NCBI GenBank assembly: GCA_009908855.1
Contig: JAAAOM010000003.1
Coordinates: 1 to 64,000, forward strand
DNA: 64,000 nucleotides
Direction: 5' to 3'
From: Bacteroidota bacterium
GTDB taxonomy: Bacteria; Bacteroidota; Bacteroidia; Bacteroidales; JAAAOM01
Both the position numbers and the translations under genes were made by a program. Positions 21,448 to 31,061 of the stretch are shown here, piece after piece. The stretch's first letter is position 1, and each line of letters opens with the position of its first letter. The notes beneath the pieces were generated by a model, which worked only from the letters and a program-made list of their open reading frames with translations, had not been told where the DNA came from and did no database searches.

Positions 21448-22614
21448 TTATAATGAATCCTCTTTCATGGAATGTTGCAGAATCTCAGGTTCGTCATGGG
21501 GGATATCATGAAAGTAATTTTTAATATAATGGCTCTCCGGATCTCTGCGTTGCTCATTCGGATACAATGCAATAATCTCATGCACTTTGGGAATATAGGG
21601 TAATTTATCATGTTCTATTCCCAAATGTGTGTTAATCATGGCAACCAAATTACCTCCCATTAAATGACTGATATGAACAACAGGGGTTGGCCTGGCATTG
21701 CACTCCAGTAAATAGGCATCATTTTTCGCATCAATAAGAAAATCGAAACTGGCAAATCCGGTATAATCAGTCACTTTTATTAATTGTTCTACGGAGCTAA
21801 TGGTGTCTTTATGATCAATGACCTTTACAACAGCACTTGGACTTGTTTCTTTCGGATATGTTTTTTCCTTCAACACGGTAACGTGCGATAGTACTTTCCC
21901 CTTGCTACAAAAAACAACGTGCATGCAAGCCGTACCTTTAACATAATTTTGTAATGAGATGTTATAATCGGTCCCGAAAATTGGGAGTAACATGGCTTTC
22001 TTAACCAAATTTTTAATTCTTTGAACAATTGGTTGATTTGGTTTGAAAGCACTTAGTTCTTGGTAATTGCTTTTTAATTCGTCGAAATCCTTACAAATTC
22101 TAACACCTGTACCTGATACACCAAAATCCTTTTTCAGTACCAGTGGATATTGTCTTCCATTACTTTTCTCAGACAAATCCTCAAGGCTATCAACGATCAC
22201 ATTGTCTGGTGTTTTAACACCAATTGACGATGCTATTTCCTGTAATTTTGATTTATTTCGCAGAAGACTTGCACCATCATAGCTATAACTAAACTGAATA
22301 ACCTTTTGTAATCTTCTTAAACTTTTTCTGAATGGGAATTTTCGCTTCATGATCTGTCCAAGGTACGATACCGAAAAATCACCTGCCGGTATAATGAAAT
22401 CAATTTTCTTTTCCCTGGCAATTTTGATAAACAACCTTCTAAATTCCAATTGGTTTTTAAAAGTGTATGATTCATCTGCAAAACGGGTTTTGGACAAGTA
22501 ACTGTTGTGTGGACTAAGGGTAATAACAGAAAACTTTTCTTCCTTTAAAGCTTTGGGCAACCGGCTTATACCGATCCAGTTGGGCATTAATGACAGGATA
22601 AAAACGGTTTTCAT
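21448..22614 (-). CDS. ATP-grasp domain protein (carbamoyl-phosphate-synthase-like)
   Basis: PLVLKKDFGVSGTGVRICKDFDEL, QNYVKGTACMHVVF, YTGFASFDFLIDAKNDAYLLECNARPTPVVHIS. Confidence 0.85.
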   Translation of the reverse strand: MKTVFILSLMPNWIGISRLPKALKEEKFSVITLSPHNSYLSKTRFADESYTFKNQLEFRRLFIKIAREKKIDFIIPAGDFSVSYLGQIMKRKFPFRKSLRRLQKVIQFSYSYDGASLLRNKSKLQEIASSIGVKTPDNVIVDSLEDLSEKSNGRQYPLVLKKDFGVSGTGVRICKDFDELKSNYQELSAFKPNQPIVQRIKNLVKKAMLLPIFGTDYNISLQNYVKGTACMHVVFCSKGKVLSHVTVLKEKTYPKETSPSAVVKVIDHKDTISSVEQLIKVTDYTGFASFDFLIDAKNDAYLLECNARPTPVVHISHLMGGNLVAMINTHLGIEHDKLPYIPKVHEIIALYPNEQRRDPESHYIKNYFHDIPHDEPEILQHSMKEDSL

Positions 22615-22772
22615 ACAGCATTGTTTATAATGTTCGGTGCGAAGATAGATGGTTGTATTATATAATCCTATTCTAATTTGATTAAGTCTGTCATCATTTT
22701 GGTTGATGCACCAATATGCGAGAGGAAAAAATTATGTCCTGCTTTTCTGAAATCAGGCACTGAGAAGTAACA

Positions 22773-23549
22773 TTATTTATTGAATTCCGGAGACTTATTA
22801 AATAATACACTTGCCAGAAATACCCCATTCCCTATAACATATCTTTTAAAGAGTCTACGCGGTTCCTGTTTCAGCCTGAAAAACCATTCTATCCCTGCTT
22901 TTTGCATCCATATTGGTGCACGTTTTACCCTTTCAGCAAGGAAATCCAGAATGGCACCCCCTGCCACGGCTATCTTTACATTTGTAAATTTAGAAATGTT
23001 CTCATTTAACCAGATTTCCTGCCTGGGTACGCCCATGGCCACCACCAATAATTCGGCTTTTGAATTATTGATGGTTGCTACAACCGATTCACTTTCTTCT
23101 TTGGTAAAATAACCTGACCTTGAACCAACAATTTCAATACCCGGAAATCGGGACTCTATATTTTTCCTGGCAATTTGTGGGATATTGTCTTTTGCACCCA
23201 GCAAAAAAACCTTTTTATGAAGTTGACCGGCCTGCCATAACAATTTTGGAATGTAATCGGTCCCGTTCATATTTTCCTTTAGCTTTAGCTTGCTAAAATA
23301 GGAGGCTATCTTAATGCCAATACCATCGTTCAAAATAAGATTGGCATTACTAAGCGCATTGTAATAAGCATGGTTACGCATAGAGACATTATAGCAATGG
23401 GCATTGATGAAGTATATGGTATGCGGGCTATTCTCATTATAAAACTGCTCGCACAACTTTAATGCTTCTGGTGTATCCAAATTGTTAAGAAAGAGATGAT
23501 AAAATTTGGTTCTTTCTGTTAAGATATTGCTAACTTCAGTATTTTCCAT
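22773..23549 (-). CDS. WecG/TagA/CpsF family glycosyltransferase (GT26)
   Basis: YNALSNANLILNDGIGIKIAS, VFLLGAKDNIPQIARKNIESRFPGIEIVGSRSGYF, VAMGVPRQEIWLNEN, AVAGGAILDFLAERVKRAPIWMQKAGIEWFFRLKQEPRRL. Confidence 0.94.
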   Translation of the reverse strand: MENTEVSNILTERTKFYHLFLNNLDTPEALKLCEQFYNENSPHTIYFINAHCYNVSMRNHAYYNALSNANLILNDGIGIKIASYFSKLKLKENMNGTDYIPKLLWQAGQLHKKVFLLGAKDNIPQIARKNIESRFPGIEIVGSRSGYFTKEESESVVATINNSKAELLVVAMGVPRQEIWLNENISKFTNVKIAVAGGAILDFLAERVKRAPIWMQKAGIEWFFRLKQEPRRLFKRYVIGNGVFLASVLFNKSPEFNK

Positions 23550-23614
23550 ATAACCTTATTAAGATTTCAACAAATGGAATTTTTGTTGTTATATGTACTA
23601 ATTTGCTTGGTAAA

Positions 23615-24568
23615 TCATTTTATCCCCAACAGTTTTCTCTTCAAACTTTTAGCTTGCATAAAATTTTCCTTTGCTTCTGTCCAGTCAATAAACGTATACA
23701 TATTGTATCGTCCCCGTTGTTCTTCGGCAATGTTGTTGTTTTGCATGTCTTCAATAATGCGGGGAATATTATCAAAAAACTCCTGAGACCGGTACAACGG
23801 ATGTAAGGTGTACACGCCGCCATCGGATCCCAAAAAGTCGATCCGTTTCAAGCCATTCATACGCATATATTTGCTAATGATCCGTTCCATTAAGTCCATC
23901 ATGGGTTTTTTAAAGACTTTGGCATAGACTATATTCTTCAAGGTAGGTAGTTGATAAAACAGTTTTTGATGCAAATCCCGACGATCGAACAAACATACCC
24001 GTGTACCCATGTGGTCAAATTCAAATACATAAGGTTTATCGGTTTTGCTGTAGCGTTGTTCGAGCAAAATACCATCGGGATGTGGAGGTCCGGGATGTGG
24101 AGAGACCGTTAAAAGTTTCGGGTCACTTTCCAGTAATTCAACCGCTTCTTTCATCCATACTTTACTGGTTCCGGCAAAGAACATGTCCCCGTCAATGTGA
24201 AATACCAGATCGTATTTACATTGGTAAAATCCATAAATAAAGGCATAGATAGGCGTTCCTTTGCAATCAAAAAGGGGCCTGTTTTTCAGGTTTTTATAAA
24301 AATAATCGAATACCTCATTGATCATTTTTTCACTGTAGTCTACAGTAATATATCGAACCTTATCATCGGTCAGGCTATCAATAAGTTTCATGGTTCGCTC
24401 ATGCTTTTCTTTATAGCCCGGATCAGATAAAAGTTCTTCCGATAAATTATACGTTATCAACACCTCTGCTACCTGGTCCTTAAAGAAATTCACCTGGTGT
24501 TCAAGCAGATGCCTGGTCATTTCAATATCGAAAGGGGAAATATTTATCTGATAACTAACATTGGTCAT
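23615..24568 (-). CDS. Glycosyltransferase-like protein
   Basis: DLVFHIDGDMFFAGTSKVWMKEAVELLESDPKLLTVSPHPGPP (D-x-D after a hydrophobic strand); EPS locus context. Confidence 0.55.
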   Translation of the reverse strand: MTNVSYQINISPFDIEMTRHLLEHQVNFFKDQVAEVLITYNLSEELLSDPGYKEKHERTMKLIDSLTDDKVRYITVDYSEKMINEVFDYFYKNLKNRPLFDCKGTPIYAFIYGFYQCKYDLVFHIDGDMFFAGTSKVWMKEAVELLESDPKLLTVSPHPGPPHPDGILLEQRYSKTDKPYVFEFDHMGTRVCLFDRRDLHQKLFYQLPTLKNIVYAKVFKKPMMDLMERIISKYMRMNGLKRIDFLGSDGGVYTLHPLYRSQEFFDNIPRIIEDMQNNNIAEEQRGRYNMYTFIDWTEAKENFMQAKSLKRKLLGIK

Positions 24569-24599
24569 AACTTGTGAAAGTTTTGGTTTTTAATTGGCT

Positions 24600-25871
24600 T
24601 TAAAACTGTTCGTTAAAACAATTTAGTAAATAATTATCCTCAATTTCAACATCATCAAAGGTAATTGTATGATCTTTTTTAACCGGATTTTTCAGCTTAG
24701 CTCCATGTGATAAACCAATGGGCAGCAAATTCTCTTTTCTGGCCAATTCAGAAACTTCACACAACCCATAAGCTTTGAAACCACCTATTCCGTCTAATGT
24801 ATCACCAGGTTTTAAATCTTCTTTGGCTGCTGAAATCACCTCTACTTTCATGCCGTGTGCTGCATCCAAAGTAACATCCTGAAAGTCGATCAACCTTGCT
24901 ATTGAAAATGCCAATTCGAAAAATAATAAATGATATGGCTGGTAAAAGCTGTACAAAGGACCTTTACCCAATTTACCATATTCCAGGTATTTGGTTGACA
25001 AATCATCATTACTGGTGGCATAAACATATACCCCCGGACCAGGTTTAGCACCAATTACCATCTCAACAATACCACCTTTTTCAACGAGCATATCTACATC
25101 ATATTCACCGGTAAGTTCATCTACATGTTTATCCGTTTCCAGGGCAATCATACCTCGTTGGGCTACGGTCATACCCGTATAATTAGCAATACAGGCTTGT
25201 TCTATATTTACTTTGGTACCATCGGCAAAATTGGTTGCCATAACCGGGTTCATCCCCCACTTCTCGGCAAAAGCTTTTTGGGTAGCCGGAGTACGGTAAA
25301 AATCAAGCATGCCCTTTACATTACCACAAAGCACCGGGGTAAAGCCCATTAATTTAACATAGCGGTATAAATTGGCGGTAACCCCCGGCTGATCACCATC
25401 ACCTAAGGTGTACATAACACCATATTCCTCGGCTTTCTTTTTTAGGTAAGGCCCCAGAATGGCTTCAAGCTCGGCGTTGAAAGACATAACATGTTTTTTG
25501 GCTTTAAAAGCTCCCATGATGGCTTCCAGTCCAAACTGAATCTGACCGGTCATTTCTACAACCACGTCGATTTGATCACTCTCAAGCAGCAATTGAAGAG
25601 TTTCAGTAATAACTGATTGTCCTGATTTAATCGTACTATCGAAAGTATTCTTATCCAATGCTTTTTTGTAGTTTTTAATATCAGCTACCTGATAGGCCTT
25701 TTCAATTTTTTCAAGTGTGCGGCTGTAAGTTGCAGCAACGACCATACCAGGTGTATATCGGTTTATTTGGTTAATAAGGCCTTTGGCCATTTCACCGGCT
25801 CCGATTACGCCTACCCGAATTGGGTTGTTGGCTTTTTCTCTTTCTTTTAACTTATTATCAATAATGTACAT
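24600..25871 (-). CDS. NAD(P)-dependent oxidoreductase (homoserine-dehydrogenase-like with SAF-type C-terminus)
   Basis: IRVGVIGAGEMAKGLINQINR Rossmann motif, DVVVEMTGQIQFGLEAIMGAFKAKKHVMSFNAELEAILGPYLKKKAEEYGVMYTLGDGDQPG, C-terminal LKPGDTLDGIGGFKAYG. Confidence 0.8.
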   Translation of the reverse strand: MYIIDNKLKEREKANNPIRVGVIGAGEMAKGLINQINRYTPGMVVAATYSRTLEKIEKAYQVADIKNYKKALDKNTFDSTIKSGQSVITETLQLLLESDQIDVVVEMTGQIQFGLEAIMGAFKAKKHVMSFNAELEAILGPYLKKKAEEYGVMYTLGDGDQPGVTANLYRYVKLMGFTPVLCGNVKGMLDFYRTPATQKAFAEKWGMNPVMATNFADGTKVNIEQACIANYTGMTVAQRGMIALETDKHVDELTGEYDVDMLVEKGGIVEMVIGAKPGPGVYVYATSNDDLSTKYLEYGKLGKGPLYSFYQPYHLLFFELAFSIARLIDFQDVTLDAAHGMKVEVISAAKEDLKPGDTLDGIGGFKAYGLCEVSELARKENLLPIGLSHGAKLKNPVKKDHTITFDDVEIEDNYLLNCFNEQF

Positions 25872-25873
25872 AG

Positions 25874-26419
25874 CTAAAAAGGGGATTTATAATTTTTTAA
25901 TTCGGGTAAATTTTTGTCTTTCTCTGATAGAATAGGGTCTTTATCGGGCCAATCAAAATCAAACGAATCCCATCGGATACCACTGTCGTAATCAGGTGCG
26001 TATTTTTTTGAGTTCATGGATAAAAACAGTGCTTTATCACTTAATACATAAAAGCCATGTGCCAATCCTTCAGGAACATAAAGCATATTATTTTTTTCGG
26101 ATGAAAGTTCAATTGAATAGGCCTGACCATAAGTGGAACTGTCTTTTCTAATATCTACAACTACATCCAGAATTTTACCATAAATGCATGATACAACTTT
26201 AACGTGGGCATATGGCGGGGTTTGAAAATGAAGTCCGCGTAATACACCTTTTTCTGATTCGGAGATGTATTCCTCTTCAAAATGACCAACCAAATTATTT
26301 TCTTTAAAAAGGCCTTCATGAAAAATTTTTATGAACTTACCTCTATTGTCCTGAAACACTCTTGGCTTGATTTCATAACAACCTTCAATCGGAGTTTGTT
26401 GCAATGTGTATAATGACAT
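25874..26419 (-). CDS. dTDP-4-dehydrorhamnose 3,5-epimerase family (RmlC-like) sugar epimerase
   Basis: GCYEIKPRVFQDNRGKFIKIFHEGLF, SEKGVLRGLHFQTPPYAHVKVVSCIYGKILDVVVDIRKDSSTYGQ, VPEGLAHGFYVLSD. Confidence 0.92.
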   Translation of the reverse strand: MSLYTLQQTPIEGCYEIKPRVFQDNRGKFIKIFHEGLFKENNLVGHFEEEYISESEKGVLRGLHFQTPPYAHVKVVSCIYGKILDVVVDIRKDSSTYGQAYSIELSSEKNNMLYVPEGLAHGFYVLSDKALFLSMNSKKYAPDYDSGIRWDSFDFDWPDKDPILSEKDKNLPELKNYKSPF

Positions 26420-26433
26420 AAAATAAAGACTTC

Positions 26434-27537
26434 TTAATTTCTTAATTGAAACGAGTTGGTATATTCATCTATTTGTTTTTCAGTAAAATCTTTTATGGTC
26501 TGTGATTTTTCCAAGTTGTATTTATACCATGCCACGGTGTGCTGAATGGTATCCTTAAAATCCCAAAGTGGCTGCCACCGCAAAAGATGATAAGCCTTAT
26601 CAATAGTTAAATTCAATAATGATGCTTCATGAACAGCTTCTTTTTGCTTATAATCCCAAGAGCCAGTCCCCCAATTATTTAACAGCTCTTCAACCAACGT
26701 TTGTACCGTTTTATTGGATGATATCACAGGACCAAAATTGAATGCATCACAATACAAATCAAGTTGATCTGTTGAATCGGAAAGTAATTTAGTTCCCAAT
26801 AATAAATAACCACCCAGTGGTTCCAAAACATGTTGCCAGGGTCTGGTTGCATAAGGATTTCTAACCCAAATCGATTTACCCTCATAAAGCGCTCTCATAC
26901 AGTCAGGTACAATTCGGTCTTTTGCCCAATCGCCACCTCCTATAACATTACCGGCTCGAACAGAGGCTACTTTAACACCATGACTGGGATAATTTTCAGT
27001 ATTAAAAAATGATCGTCTATAAGATGAAATTAAAATTTCAGCTGCTCCTTTACTGGCTGAATAAGGATCATAACCACCCATGGCATCAACCTCGCGATAA
27101 CCAAATAGCCATTCCTTATTTTCATAACTTTTATCAGAAGTAATAAGCACTACATTGGTTGAAATTTTTAAATCTCTTACTGCTTCCAATACATTCACTG
27201 TACCCATTACATTTACATCAATGGTTTCATGTGGTATGTCATATGATTCACGTACCAAAGGCTGTGCGGCCAAATAAAATATAATATCCGGCCGTTCTTG
27301 CATAATACAATTTTTTAATTCATCATATGAACGAACATCTGCTGTATATTGTATCAGATCATCTTTCAAATTTAACTGATCATACAATGATGGATCTGTG
27401 GGTGGTTCTAATGAATAACCTACCACCTTGGCACCCAAATGAATTAGCCATGCTGACATCCAACTACCTTTAAAACCCGTGTTACCAGTTACTAAAACTT
27501 TTTTGCCTTTGTAGACATCAAAAATGTTGTTGACCAT
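26434..27537 (-). CDS. rfbG: CDP-glucose 4,6-dehydratase
   Basis: VLVTGNTGFKGSWMSAWLIHLGAKVVGYSLEPPTDPSLY, AAQPLVRESYDIPHETIDVNVMGTVNVLEA, GYDPYSASKGAAEILISSYRRSFF. Confidence 0.94.
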   Translation of the reverse strand: MVNNIFDVYKGKKVLVTGNTGFKGSWMSAWLIHLGAKVVGYSLEPPTDPSLYDQLNLKDDLIQYTADVRSYDELKNCIMQERPDIIFYLAAQPLVRESYDIPHETIDVNVMGTVNVLEAVRDLKISTNVVLITSDKSYENKEWLFGYREVDAMGGYDPYSASKGAAEILISSYRRSFFNTENYPSHGVKVASVRAGNVIGGGDWAKDRIVPDCMRALYEGKSIWVRNPYATRPWQHVLEPLGGYLLLGTKLLSDSTDQLDLYCDAFNFGPVISSNKTVQTLVEELLNNWGTGSWDYKQKEAVHEASLLNLTIDKAYHLLRWQPLWDFKDTIQHTVAWYKYNLEKSQTIKDFTEKQIDEYTNSFQLRN

Positions 27538-27666
27538 ATTTATTAAGTATTAATAATACCGGGATGATAATACCTATCGGGTATTTCAGTTAGTCTGAAG
27601 TTTATCAAATATCTCTTCATATTTTTAATAGTGAACCCAATAATATGCGTTTGTTCAATAATTTGT

Positions 27667-28449
27667 TTACCATATTTTCCATGGGGCATTTCCATTTTCC
27701 CACATGCTTTCAAGTACATTTTTGTCCCTCAAGGTATCCATTGGCTGCCAAAAATCACTGTGTTTAAAAGCATGTAATTCACCTTTTTCGGCCAGTTGTT
27801 CAAGCGGGGCTTTTTCAAAAACCGTAGATTCATCTTCAATATAATCAAGTACTCTTGGCTCTAAGACAAAAAAGCCGCCGTTGATCCAGGCCGAGCCATC
27901 CGTGTCACCTTTTGGCTTTTCTTTAAAATATCTTATTTGGGATTCCCCGGATTTCAATGTGAATACGCCAAAGCGACCGGGCTGCCGAACGGAAGTTAAT
28001 GTCGCCAGTTTACCATGGTTCTGGTGAAACATGATCAGATCCTTAATGTTAATATTACTTACCCCATCGCCATAAGTCAAACAAAAAGTTTCATCGCCAA
28101 TAAATTCCGATACCCGCTTAACACGGCCACCTGTCATGGTATTTTCACCGGTATCAACAAGGGTTACTCGCCAGGGTTCGGAATTCATTTGATGTACCTT
28201 CATGTTGTTGCTGCTCATATCGAAAGTTACATCGGCATTGTAAAGAAAATAATTCGAGAAATATTCTTTGATCACATATCCCTTGTAACCGCAACAAATA
28301 ATAAAATCATTAATACCGTAGTGCGAATAGATTTTCATGATGTGCCATAATATCGGTTTTCCTCCGATTTCAACCATTGGTTTGGGTTTAATGCCGCTTT
28401 CTTCGCTTATTCTGGTTCCAAAACCACCGGCAAGTATTACTGCTTTCAT
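27667..28449 (-). CDS. rfbF: Glucose-1-phosphate cytidylyltransferase
   Basis: [85 protein letters not shown]. Confidence 0.96.
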   Translation of the reverse strand: MKAVILAGGFGTRISEESGIKPKPMVEIGGKPILWHIMKIYSHYGINDFIICCGYKGYVIKEYFSNYFLYNADVTFDMSSNNMKVHQMNSEPWRVTLVDTGENTMTGGRVKRVSEFIGDETFCLTYGDGVSNINIKDLIMFHQNHGKLATLTSVRQPGRFGVFTLKSGESQIRYFKEKPKGDTDGSAWINGGFFVLEPRVLDYIEDESTVFEKAPLEQLAEKGELHAFKHSDFWQPMDTLRDKNVLESMWENGNAPWKIW

Positions 28450-28501
28450 AATTCAGGTTTTTGTTTGTTTTATTCAGGTTTTATTGATAAATATAATTAT
28501 A

Positions 28502-29356
28502 TTATAGTTTTAATGAATTTAACTCCGGTTTATATTTTTCGGTATCAAAATGATCCCGATCAACAAACACGCTATCTGGTATGTATTTCATATCTTCAAA
28601 ATAATGCCGGAAAATATCATCTAAATTATGCTCCCTGATTTGTTGTTTCATTTTTTCTTGTGAAACTTCCTTTTTATCGTTTCTCATGAAGGGAGCCTTT
28701 ATAACAAATTCAAATCCAAACTCGTCAGCTAATTCCTTTAACCTATTAAGGTAGATGAGAGAAAATTCTGATATATAGTATTCATCAATTTTGAAGAAAC
28801 TTTTTGCATTACTGTAATCCACTGACCAATTGGTTGTTTTAACCAATGGCAACTGCGATGCCCATTGCATGGGAAATGATTCGATATGTGTCTTTACTTT
28901 ATCTTCTAAATAAGGTATATACTGTTCATTATAAAATGGTTTTATGAAATAATTGAAAGTATACACCTGATCAAGATTATCCATAAAAACTGAAGGAATC
29001 GTTACCAAATAAATCGTATTGCCTTTTACCTCATCAGGATGGTTGCGCACCAATTCGTTGATTAACAGATACTGGCCAACCAAACCATAGGCTCTTGTAC
29101 CGTTTATAACAAAAAAACCATTTGAGGTTGAATCGTTCACATTATAAAGTTGTGCCCCCGCACTATCGGTAAAAATAATGGTTTGTGAATTGATATTTCC
29201 TTCTCTGCATTTTTGAATGGATTCATAAACACCGGGAGTGACCTTTGATTTATATTCATCGGTATACATTGACACCGCACCGTATACCAAATAGGGTACG
29301 ATAAGTATCAATATAAAGATACTCATGCTCTTGTTAAATTTCCTGATATCACTCAT
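28502..29356 (-). CDS. Membrane-anchored SGNH/AlgX-like partner of the MBOAT acyltransferase (tentative)
   Basis: Single N-terminal TM, TIIFTDSAGAQLYNV resembling a GDS block, C-terminal DRDHFD; immediately downstream of the MBOAT gene on the same strand. Confidence 0.45.
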   Translation of the reverse strand: MSDIRKFNKSMSIFILILIVPYLVYGAVSMYTDEYKSKVTPGVYESIQKCREGNINSQTIIFTDSAGAQLYNVNDSTSNGFFVINGTRAYGLVGQYLLINELVRNHPDEVKGNTIYLVTIPSVFMDNLDQVYTFNYFIKPFYNEQYIPYLEDKVKTHIESFPMQWASQLPLVKTTNWSVDYSNAKSFFKIDEYYISEFSLIYLNRLKELADEFGFEFVIKAPFMRNDKKEVSQEKMKQQIREHNLDDIFRHYFEDMKYIPDSVFVDRDHFDTEKYKPELNSLKL

Positions 29357-29362
29357 CTGTCA

Positions 29363-30811
29363 TTAGAATTGAAAGTATATAAAATCGTTTTGACCAAATT
29401 GTCCGAATAAAATAATACAGTTCGCAACAGCCAGATACAAGCCCCAACGTGCCGTTTTCGGTAAAGTTTCAATTTCAAACGGATGTTTTTTGTTAAATTG
29501 AAACCATTCTATCGTCAACAATATGGCAATAAATGCCAATGAAATTTTCAATGAATTATCAAAAGTTATCCTGCTCACCAACTCACGTGAATTTTCCAAA
29601 AACGGAGTGGTAACAATATTTACCAGGTAATCGAAAGCGGTCATGATATCCGGTGATCGGAAAAATACCCATGTAATTAAGATGAATACAAAAGTAGCAA
29701 GGATATTCAAATATTGCCTGATACCATATCGCTTAATATGGTCGAATTTTTTTGTTTTATTCTTCCTGAATATTTCAGGGAAATAACCCACACCATTTAA
29801 AAACCCCCATAATACGAAGGTCCAGTTGGCTCCGTGCCACAATCCGCTTACCGTAAATGTGACAATGATGTTAAACATCCGGCGGGCTTTGGAGGCATAA
29901 CTTCCGCCTAAAGGGATATAAACATAATCCCTGAACCAGGTAGATAATGATATGTGCCATCTTTTCCAGAATTCCGAAATATTTCTTGAGAAATAAGGAT
30001 AATTAAAGTTTTGCATAAGGTCAAACCCAAATAGACGGGCTGTACCAATGGCAATGTCAGAATAACCGGAGAAATCACAATATATTTGAAATGCAAACAA
30101 AAAGGCGCCAAGTACCAGAATGGCTCCATTGAAATCCTGATAGTCGGAAAAAATGGCATTTACTGCTATGGCACAGTTGTCGGCAATAACAATTTTTTTC
30201 ATAAATCCCCATAATGCTTGCCGAATACCATCTTTTGCCAATTGAAGATCAAATTCACGAGGCTTTGTAAATTGAGGCAATAAATGTTTTGCCCGCTCTA
30301 TGGGGCCGGCTACCAATTGGGGGAAAAAGGATACAAAGGCAAAAAATGCGAAAATATCTTTTGTATGGCTGATCTTTCGTTTATATATATCAATTGAGTA
30401 GCTCAGCGTTTGAAAGGTATAGAAGCTAATACCTACAGGTAAAATCACCTGTAACGATGTGATATTAGCCTGAAATCCCATGGCTTCCATCAGGTCTACA
30501 AAGCTTTCAATAAAGAAGTTGTAATATTTGAAAAATCCCAGGAATCCCAGATTAATCCCTAAACTGGCTATTAAAAGAAGCTTGCGGTACTTCTTATTGT
30601 CAGACTGGTCCATCTTTAATCCAATCAAATAATCGGCCGTAGAGCTAATGATAATAAGAGAAAGGAACCGCCAATCCCACCAACCATAAAATACATAACT
30701 CGCAATTATTAAAAATATATTTTGCTTGCGAAGGTTTTTATTCGCAACAAACCAATATATTAGAAATACAATTGGAAAATAAATGATAAAATCTAATGAA
30801 TTAAATAGCAT
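29363..30811 (-). CDS. MBOAT family O-acyltransferase (AlgI-like)
   Basis: MLFNSLDFIIYFPIVFLIYWFV, YCDFSGYSDIAIGTARLFGFDLMQNFNYPYFSRNISEFWKRWHISLSTWFRDYVYIPLGGS, GLWHGANWTFVLWGFLNG. Confidence 0.96.
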   Translation of the reverse strand: MLFNSLDFIIYFPIVFLIYWFVANKNLRKQNIFLIIASYVFYGWWDWRFLSLIIISSTADYLIGLKMDQSDNKKYRKLLLIASLGINLGFLGFFKYYNFFIESFVDLMEAMGFQANITSLQVILPVGISFYTFQTLSYSIDIYKRKISHTKDIFAFFAFVSFFPQLVAGPIERAKHLLPQFTKPREFDLQLAKDGIRQALWGFMKKIVIADNCAIAVNAIFSDYQDFNGAILVLGAFLFAFQIYCDFSGYSDIAIGTARLFGFDLMQNFNYPYFSRNISEFWKRWHISLSTWFRDYVYIPLGGSYASKARRMFNIIVTFTVSGLWHGANWTFVLWGFLNGVGYFPEIFRKNKTKKFDHIKRYGIRQYLNILATFVFILITWVFFRSPDIMTAFDYLVNIVTTPFLENSRELVSRITFDNSLKISLAFIAILLTIEWFQFNKKHPFEIETLPKTARWGLYLAVANCIILFGQFGQNDFIYFQF

Positions 30812-31061
30812 ATTTATCTCTGTTTTTCTGGGACAATTTTAAATATTATTTCCTGATAGATTGATTAACTAAGTGTTAATAGTTAATTATTATTGATGAA
30901 ATGGTCGTTTTATTGGAGTATATATTAAGTATTCATGATGAATGCACAACAAGAAAATGGATGAAATAAAATCATGTTAACAAACCGTAAAAAATATTTA
31001 AAGTTATTAATAATCAACTATTTATATGCTATTAAACAGCTATTATTACCCATAAAAGTGT

